From positions 1 to 5,185 of the forward strand of contig DQGV01000141.1 in NCBI GenBank assembly GCA_003524705.1: a DNA stretch of 5,185 bases, read 5' to 3'. The position numbers and the translations under genes are program-made. Below are positions 1 through 4,119 of the stretch, piece by piece. Numbering within the stretch: position 1 is the first letter of the stretch; each line of letters opens with the position of its first letter. The DNA is from Anaerolineae bacterium (lineage in GTDB: Bacteria > Chloroflexota > Anaerolineae > Anaerolineales > Villigracilaceae). The notes beneath the pieces were generated by a model, which made no database searches, had not been told where the DNA came from, and saw only the letters and a list, made by a program, of their open reading frames with translations.

Positions 1-1751
1 GCTAAATTAATCAAAAACAAATGACCACCTGAAATAGATGTCGTTTCTTCAACCAATAAATATTTTCCATTCGGTGAAAACAACAAACGCCCAATCGTTG
101 TGCCTTTATACACTAAAGATAAATTTTCACCTGTTCTTCGAATCACATACACTTCGGCAGTATCAATGTTTAATCCGTAATAATTGAACGCCAACAAACT
201 GCTATCTGGTGACCATATCAATGGATAAATTGACCCGCCAGTAAATTGTGCAATCGTAACTGCATTGTCGCCATCAGGTTCCATAATTTTCAATGAATGT
301 AAATTTGTTGCTTGGTCAAATTCATCATACGCCAAAAAACCTGCATCTGGTGAAGCCACAAATTGAGCTTTGGTTAATAATGTTTCAAACATCGGTCTGG
401 CTTGACCATTTTCCGCACGCACCAAATAAATATTCCCTGCACTGCCTAACAAAGCCGAACGCATAATCACGTTTTCAGTGTACCAACCATCCATCACATA
501 AGGTCTACCTTCAATTGGCAAACTGGATGAAATACTTTTTAATTCAGAACCATCGGGTCTGATGACATACACATCTTCACCACCCAAACCATCTTGCGTG
601 CGGAATGCAATCCATGCGCCATCTGGCGACCAAAACGGCGGGTCAATAAATGGAAATTGCGCAATCGAAGTCCATGTTTTTGCATCGGCATCAAACAACC
701 ATAATTTTGTCGGCGAGCCGTTTGGTTGGTCTGAATATGCAAAAGCGGCATACTTTCCATCGGGTGACCAACTCAATGCATTGATTGTAAAATTAAATTG
801 AAACGGCACTTGGATTTTTTCTAACGGCGGACAATTGGCTGAATTAAAAACACACAAACCTGATACTTTAACTAACTCAATAGATTGACCTGCTGTACGC
901 GGCTGTAAAAAGAAATACAACTCCCCCGCCTCTTCTTCAGACGTTGCAACTGATTCTGTTACCACCGGCATTGCCCCAACCTGAGTCGGACTCACGCTAG
1001 TCTGAAAACCTGCTGGCAAAGCAAAAAGATTCACATCTAAAGCTTGGTCAAAAGTAATGGTTTCAACTACTCGTTCACTTTGTAAAATATTACTTCCATC
1101 TTTTCCAAACTCTTGCAATTTCAACATGATACCTTTTTGGGTATCAATCCACATCTTCCACGAAGGTTGACTATTTTCACTAAAACGCCATTCAACAACT
1201 AATGTCTCACGCCCGGCAATAGACTCAATTGTTAACGGAGTAAAGACTCCACTATTTTGAGAATAATCTGATGTGAAAGCAAGTTGTGATAATGGTGTAC
1301 CAATTTGCCCCCAAATAGGATTTGGATAGGCTTGTCCTTCTACAATTGGTGGAATGTATTGACCTACTTTTGCAAAATCAGGGTATGCAAAATTTTCCAC
1401 TTGATTGGTGTTGAGGTTTATGTTTGAAATCATAAATCCATCACTGAGTTTCAAAAGATTATCAGTATTGCTTTGTAATTCAACACGATAACGGCTATTG
1501 ATTGGGTCTAACCAAACTTTTTCTTGTGAAGTTTGTAATACAGAACCATCCACGCCATACCAAGTGGTGCCACCGCTCATTTGTAGATTCGTCCAGCGTG
1601 AAGCAGATTCCCAGAGTGCGCGTTGAATCTGCTCGGAGGTAGAACTCATGTTGAGGTTAAACGGAGCAGGTGTCACGTTAAAGAATGAAGCGGGATTCGA
1701 TGAAGAGCAGGCTGTGAGAAAGAGTAATATCAAAATGATGAGGCGTTTCAT
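1..1751 (-). CDS. Lipoprotein with LolA/RseB-like N-terminal region and TolB/WD40-like beta-propeller (3' end beyond the window)
   Basis: The frame is open for 583 codons from ATG at 1751 to the window edge, so the C-terminus is missing. The start is supported by AGGAG five bases upstream (1757-1761). Residues 1-15 form a lipoprotein signal: MKR, a hydrophobic core, then lipobox LTAC with Cys15 as the lipidated residue, so the mature protein should sit on the outer face of the membrane. Residues about 35-255 resemble the LolA/RseB-type fold used by lipid- or lipoprotein-binding periplasmic proteins, ending in the typical motif NLFALPAGF (241-249); this is a tentative match. Residues about 320 onward are a beta-propeller of PD40/TolB type with blade motifs SWSPDG (327-332), FWSPDG (373-378), ASPD (466-469), IWSPD (512-516) and FSPNG (558-562). 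No enzyme active site is visible. A sensor or binding role at the cell surface is inference. It lies downstream of a secreted-protein gene on the same strand but behind a terminator, with its own promoter. Confidence 0.85.
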   Translation of the reverse strand, partial: MKRLIILILLFLTACSSSNPASFFNVTPAPFNLNMSSTSEQIQRALWESASRWTNLQMSGGTTWYGVDGSVLQTSQEKVWLDPINSRYRVELQSNTDNLLKLSDGFMISNINLNTNQVENFAYPDFAKVGQYIPPIVEGQAYPNPIWGQIGTPLSQLAFTSDYSQNSGVFTPLTIESIAGRETLVVEWRFSENSQPSWKMWIDTQKGIMLKLQEFGKDGSNILQSERVVETITFDQALDVNLFALPAGFQTSVSPTQVGAMPVVTESVATSEEEAGELYFFLQPRTAGQSIELVKVSGLCVFNSANCPPLEKIQVPFQFNFTINALSWSPDGKYAAFAYSDQPNGSPTKLWLFDADAKTWTSIAQFPFIDPPFWSPDGAWIAFRTQDGLGGEDVYVIRPDGSELKSISSSLPIEGRPYVMDGWYTENVIMRSALLGSAGNIYLVRAENGQARPMFETLLTKAQFVASPDAGFLAYDEFDQATNLHSLKIMEPDGDNAVTIAQFTGGSIYPLIWSPDSSLLAFNYYGLNIDTAEVYVIRRTGENLSLVYKGTTIGRLLFSPNGKYLLVEETTSISGGHLFLINL

Positions 1752-1756
1752 AGAGT

Positions 1757-1761
1757 CTCCT
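1757..1761 (-). promoter_or_regulatory. Ribosome binding site of the lipoprotein gene
   Basis: On the minus strand AGGAG is followed by five bases (ACTCT) and then ATG. This is a standard Shine-Dalgarno site and fixes the start codon at 1751, which also gives a correctly sized lipoprotein signal peptide. Confidence 0.8.
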
Positions 1762-1773
1762 ATCAAAGAGAAC

Positions 1774-1801
1774 GTTATAGAAATTAAAAAGTTCCCGTCA
1801 A
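1774..1801 (-). promoter_or_regulatory. Promoter of the lipoprotein gene, overlapping the upstream terminator
   Basis: On the minus strand TTGACG (1796-1801, five of six matches to the sigma70 -35 consensus) is followed after 16 bases by TATAAC (1774-1779, five of six to the -10 consensus). Transcription would begin near 1763-1768, leaving a leader of roughly 12-17 bases that still contains the AGGAG site. The -35 hexamer lies in the loop edge and arm of the terminator hairpin, so the two signals share DNA. Predicted from sequence only. Confidence 0.6.
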
Positions 1802-1822
1802 TAAAACTGACGGGAACTTTTT
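1786..1822 (-). terminator. Intrinsic terminator of the secreted NBR1-domain protein gene
   Basis: A perfect 15-base inverted repeat, AAAAAGTTCCCGTCA (1786-1800) against its complement at 1808-1822, encloses a 7-base loop. The GC-rich stem core GTTCCCGTCA is flanked by A5 on one side and T5 on the other, so the structure could terminate in both directions. It begins 11 bases after the TAA stop at 1834-1836 of the minus-strand gene, which is where that gene's terminator is expected. No plus-strand gene upstream would need it. Confidence 0.9.
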
Positions 1823-1833
1823 ATATGAGTGTA

Positions 1834-3930
1834 TTAAGGTGTTGCAGTTGGTGTTACTGTAGGAGTTTCAGTAGCCGTGGCTGGTGCAGTTGTATTTGTA
1901 ATTGTAGGTGTTGCACTTGGTGCGGCAGTTGTGTTTGTGGGTGTTGCGGTTGCTGGCACACCTGATGAAGCATTGAAGATGTGTGGTGCAGTCCATAGGG
2001 CGCGGTCGCCTGCTGGTGAACCTGTTGAAAGCACTGTGAGAATAAATTTGATGTTTTGCCCAGCCAATGCTGAAAGGTCAATATCAGCATTGTAAACTTG
2101 ACCTTCGTATCTTTCTACAAATGCCCAAAAGGTTTGAATGGAGGTACTGCCGGAAACAGAGTAATCTAAACGGAAGACGACATAACAAGAGTTTGCGCCG
2201 TTTTCACATCCAATGGTGGTGCGGAATTTATCGCCTGATTTGACGAGATAACTTGGATAAATTCCTTGAATGTAGCCATTGTTTATGTTTTGCGGAAAGG
2301 TCAGCAAACCTGTACGGCTATCATTTGTGCCATTTTCCAATTTTGAAGGGTTAGCAATTAATACAAAACCTTTGGCATCTCCATCGGTTCCGGGGCATGG
2401 CAGTTGACCTGCTCCGCTGTACCAAGTGGCGGCACAGACATTAGCGGCAAAATCATAACTTGTGCCGGCAACTGGTGTAGCAGTTGGTGGTGCTGTAGGT
2501 GGAGTGCCTGTCACTGTTGCAGTGCCGGGATTAATTCCCGTACCTGAAACTTTAATTTCAACCCAGAATGATTTTGTGCCAGCAGAACCGATACCAAATG
2601 GAACGCCAGTGTTGTTGCGTAACTTCCAATATCCACGATATGTTCCAGCAGTGGTTGGTGAAGTTAATTGAATGGTGATATCAACCGTTTGTCCGGGTGC
2701 AACTGTATTTGAAATTAAGTATGAGTCGTTGCCACCCATCTTTTCACCAGAGTCAAAGATAAGGCTGTAATTTGTCCATGTACAAGTGCCGACGTTTTTC
2801 AAACGCCAAGTTTTTGAGAAGCCAATGCCCGGCGCAAAGGATGTACCATCTGGCACTGTGACGTCTGAAACAAATTGAGCGCGGTCACACGCATTGGGTT
2901 GAACTGTACCTGTTTTTGTAGGTGTTGCAGTTGGTGGTGTACCTGTCACTGTTGGTGGTACTGTTGGAGGTGTGCCACCAACACGTGCAATTACCGGATT
3001 CACCCACACAGCACGGTCACCTGTTGGTGAACCATAAGCATTGACTACCAAAATAAATTTAACATCTTGCCCAGCAAGTGAACTTAAGTTGAGGTTGACG
3101 TTATACGTCCAACCTTCATATTTTTCACGGAACGTCCAGAATGTTTTTACAGGTCCGTTTCCGATTTGATAATTCAAACTATAAGCTACATAACATTGAG
3201 TAGCACCTTGTTCACAACCAATTGTGGCTTGGAATCTATCTCCGCTTTGCACGCGGAAAGCGGGATATGATGCCTGCACATAACCATTGGTTACATTATT
3301 TGGAGCAAATAACAAACCTGCTTGCGCTGATGTGACTCCGCTTTCAAGTTTTGGATTCGCTTGACTGATTCCAAACCCATTCGCGCTTCCATCTGTACCG
3401 GGGAAAGTTAATGCGCCCGCGCCACTTGACCATGTTGCCGAAGCAGCGTTTGCTGTAAAGTCATATCCAGTACCGGATGAGGTGCCAACGCGAATCTCAA
3501 CCCAGAAAGATTTATTCATGGTTGAGCCGATACCAAAATTCCCACCACTATTACTCTTAAATTTCCAATAGCCGAAATAGTGCCCAGCATTGCTTGGAGC
3601 GGTCATATCTACTGTTAAATCAACAGTTTGACCGGGGTTCACAGTGGTTGGAATCGCCAAAGAAGCAGGTGCTCCCATACGTTCACCACTATCAAAAATT
3701 AAAGAAACATCATTGCTGTTCCAAGCACAAGTACCGATGTTTTTGATGCGCCATGTTTTCTTAAATGTTGCACCGGGTGCAAAGTTAGTGCCATCAGGAA
3801 TGGTTACATCGGCAATGAATTGCGCGTGGTAACAACCTGCCGCACTTGCTGTCGTTGTGTTTCCCGGTAAAAAGGAAAACATCATTGCCAGCAAGAGCAA
3901 TATTGAGATAAAACGTGTAACAGATTTCAT
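1834..3930 (-). CDS. Secreted protein with two NBR1-type Ig-like domains and two beta-sandwich domains in tandem
   Basis: This is a complete gene of 698 codons ending in TAA. ATG at 3930 is preferred because GGAGG lies five bases upstream; the in-frame ATG at 3942 (702 codons) overlaps that site and has none of its own. Residues 1-31 are a Sec signal peptide: KSVTR, a hydrophobic stretch ILLLLAMMFSFLPG, then ASAA as a signal peptidase I site. Domains in order: NBR1-like Ig (33-148; PDGT, FAPG, KTWR, GTCAW, FWVEI), sandwich domain B1 (156-317), Thr/Pro linker (318-346), second NBR1-like Ig (348-461), linker (462-491), B2 (492-652), and a Thr/Pro tail (655-698). NBR1-type domains are frequent in exported proteins of Chloroflexota and are beta-sandwich modules for binding. 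The B domains end in a DRAxW motif reminiscent of galactose-binding-like carbohydrate modules, which is tentative. There is no catalytic motif, transmembrane anchor or sortase signal. Its role is probably surface adhesion or glycan binding, by inference. Confidence 0.88.
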   Translation of the reverse strand: MKSVTRFISILLLLAMMFSFLPGNTTTASAAGCYHAQFIADVTIPDGTNFAPGATFKKTWRIKNIGTCAWNSNDVSLIFDSGERMGAPASLAIPTTVNPGQTVDLTVDMTAPSNAGHYFGYWKFKSNSGGNFGIGSTMNKSFWVEIRVGTSSGTGYDFTANAASATWSSGAGALTFPGTDGSANGFGISQANPKLESGVTSAQAGLLFAPNNVTNGYVQASYPAFRVQSGDRFQATIGCEQGATQCYVAYSLNYQIGNGPVKTFWTFREKYEGWTYNVNLNLSSLAGQDVKFILVVNAYGSPTGDRAVWVNPVIARVGGTPPTVPPTVTGTPPTATPTKTGTVQPNACDRAQFVSDVTVPDGTSFAPGIGFSKTWRLKNVGTCTWTNYSLIFDSGEKMGGNDSYLISNTVAPGQTVDITIQLTSPTTAGTYRGYWKLRNNTGVPFGIGSAGTKSFWVEIKVSGTGINPGTATVTGTPPTAPPTATPVAGTSYDFAANVCAATWYSGAGQLPCPGTDGDAKGFVLIANPSKLENGTNDSRTGLLTFPQNINNGYIQGIYPSYLVKSGDKFRTTIGCENGANSCYVVFRLDYSVSGSTSIQTFWAFVERYEGQVYNADIDLSALAGQNIKFILTVLSTGSPAGDRALWTAPHIFNASSGVPATATPTNTTAAPSATPTITNTTAPATATETPTVTPTATP
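1837..1968 (-). repeat. Pro/Thr-rich low-complexity C-terminal tail
   Basis: Codons 655-698 of the secreted protein read mostly Thr, Pro and Ala in TPT, TATP and NTT units, and the protein ends on TATP directly before the stop. The DNA is correspondingly repetitive (ACT/CCA/GCA triplets on the coding strand). Such tails are usually extended, and in other bacteria they can carry O-linked glycans; here that is a guess. No folded domain or anchor follows. Confidence 0.75.
1975..2889 (-). repeat. Second copy of the NBR1 + sandwich unit (codons 348-652)
   Basis: This copy aligns almost end to end with the first at 2983-3834. By eye the NBR1-like halves share about 60% of residues (roughly 71 of 114 aligned), and the sandwich halves share about half. 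Shared landmarks include PDGT-FAPG, GTC-W, LIFDSGE-MG, PGQTVD, GYWK, FGIGS, KSFWVEI, PGTDG, TIGCE-GA, KFIL, GSP-GDRA-W. An internal duplication of the whole two-domain unit is the simplest explanation. Confidence 0.88.
2458..2547 (-). repeat. Pro/Thr-rich linker 2 of the secreted protein
   Basis: Codons 462-491 are rich in Thr, Pro, Gly and Val and separate the second NBR1-like domain from the second sandwich domain. It shares the phrase TVTGTPPTA with linker 1, although the two linkers do not occupy the same position: linker 1 joins the two duplicated units and this one lies inside the second unit. The spacer at the same place in unit 1 is only about seven residues. Confidence 0.7.
2890..2979 (-). 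repeat. Pro/Thr-rich linker 1 of the secreted protein
   Basis: Codons 318-347 join the two duplicated units and are composed almost wholly of Thr, Pro, Val and Gly (TPPTV, TVTGTPPTATP, TKTGTVQP). It reads as a flexible or extended spacer between folded modules, as is common in modular exported proteins. Confidence 0.75.
2983..3834 (-). repeat. First copy of the NBR1 + sandwich unit (codons 33-316)
   Basis: This is the N-terminal copy of the duplicated unit. The NBR1-like part holds Cys33 and Cys68, placed like Cys348 and Cys383 of the second copy, which suggests one conserved disulfide per NBR1-like domain. The sandwich part holds a pair in GCE-x5-CY (Cys239, Cys246), also kept in the second copy. 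It lacks two further cysteines found in the second sandwich domain. Confidence 0.88.
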
Positions 3931-3935
3931 TTCTT

Positions 3936-3940
3936 CCTCC
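3936..3940 (-). promoter_or_regulatory. Ribosome binding site deciding the start of the secreted protein
   Basis: On the minus strand GGAGG is followed by AAGAA and ATG at 3930, a five-base spacing. The site overlaps the alternative ATG at 3942, which itself has no Shine-Dalgarno sequence upstream. Starting at 3930 also puts the basic residues of the signal peptide right after the initiator instead of after three glutamates. Confidence 0.85.
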
Positions 3941-4007
3941 ATCCAGTCATTTCAAGATAAGGACGTCAAAAGTCCTCAAAAGTTCCATATGACTATACGC
4001 CATCTCT

Positions 4008-4036
4008 AGTATAACTTTTCTTTAACAAATGTTCAA
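4008..4036 (-). promoter_or_regulatory. Promoter of the secreted-protein gene
   Basis: On the minus strand TTGAAC (4031-4036) is separated by 17 bases from TATACT (4008-4013), a good sigma70-like arrangement. Transcription would start near 4001 and give a leader of about 70 bases before ATG at 3930. The -35 hexamer overlaps one arm of an inverted repeat at 4030-4046. Confidence 0.65.
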
Positions 4037-4046
4037 TAAGCGAACA
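4030..4046. promoter_or_regulatory. Inverted repeat TGTTC-N7-GAACA, possible operator
   Basis: Perfect five-base arms TGTTC (4030-4034) and GAACA (4042-4046) are separated by seven bases. The left arm lies within the -35 element of the leftward promoter, a position where a bound repressor would block RNA polymerase. Short arms in AT-rich DNA can arise by chance, so this is only a candidate. Confidence 0.35.
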
Positions 4047-4069
4047 AAACAATTTCATGGTGAATTTGT

Positions 4070-4090
4070 CCTATTTTGTAACAAATAAGG
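4070..4090. promoter_or_regulatory. 21-base imperfect palindrome upstream of dinB, possible operator
   Basis: The site is centred on A4080. The inner arms TTTGT (4075-4079) and ACAAA (4081-4085) are perfect, and the outer CCT (4070-4072) and AGG (4088-4090) also pair, giving eight of ten complementary positions. It covers the place where the -35 region of the dinB promoter should be (about 4084-4089). dinB is commonly repressed by LexA, but this does not match a LexA box I know, so the identity of any binding protein is open. Confidence 0.35.
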
Positions 4091-4106
4091 CATGAAATGG
4101 ATACAC

Positions 4107-4112
4107 TATAAT
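4107..4112 (+). promoter_or_regulatory. -10 box of dinB, placed for a leaderless transcript
   Basis: A perfect TATAAT is followed by seven bases (TAAGCGT) and then the A of the dinB ATG at 4120, which is the usual spacing from a -10 box to the transcription start. No convincing -35 hexamer lies 16-18 bases upstream and no extended -10 TG is present, so basal activity may be weak or need an activator or another sigma factor. Confidence 0.6.
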
Positions 4113-4119
4113 TAAGCGT

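Noticed and set aside
539..801. Two overlapping open frames, one on each strand, of 73 and 79 codons.
   Set aside because: Both lie inside the lipoprotein gene, whose frame gives clear SPDG propeller motifs across the same bases. They show no motif and no ribosome binding site.
1648..1965. Open plus-strand frame rich in cysteine (CCSWCYCR...), resembling a small metal-binding or toxin-like protein.
   Set aside because: It is antisense to the start of the lipoprotein gene, the terminator and the Thr/Pro tail. The cysteines come from the complement of ACA/GCA-type codons in the repetitive tail, and the frame runs through the terminator hairpin.
1854..2095. Open frames on both strands within the 3' part of the secreted-protein gene (also 2462-2671 and 3644-3832).
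   Set aside because: These are shadows of a strongly supported modular gene. Their composition is just the complement or frame-shifted reading of Thr/Pro-rich codons.
3830..3850. Possible lipobox (SAAGC) at the end of the secreted protein's signal peptide.
   Set aside because: The -3 position is Ala instead of Leu/Val/Ile, and the same cysteine is conserved at the start of the second NBR1-like domain where no lipidation is possible, so it is better explained as a disulfide partner.
3931..3942. Upstream ATG at 3942 as the start of the secreted protein.
   Set aside because: It lacks a Shine-Dalgarno sequence and overlaps the GGAGG that serves ATG 3930. It would also add MEEE in front of the signal peptide, putting acidic residues where basic ones are expected.
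4077..4082. TTGTAA as the -35 hexamer of the dinB promoter.
   Set aside because: It lies 24 bases from TATAAT, well outside the normal 16-18 base spacing.
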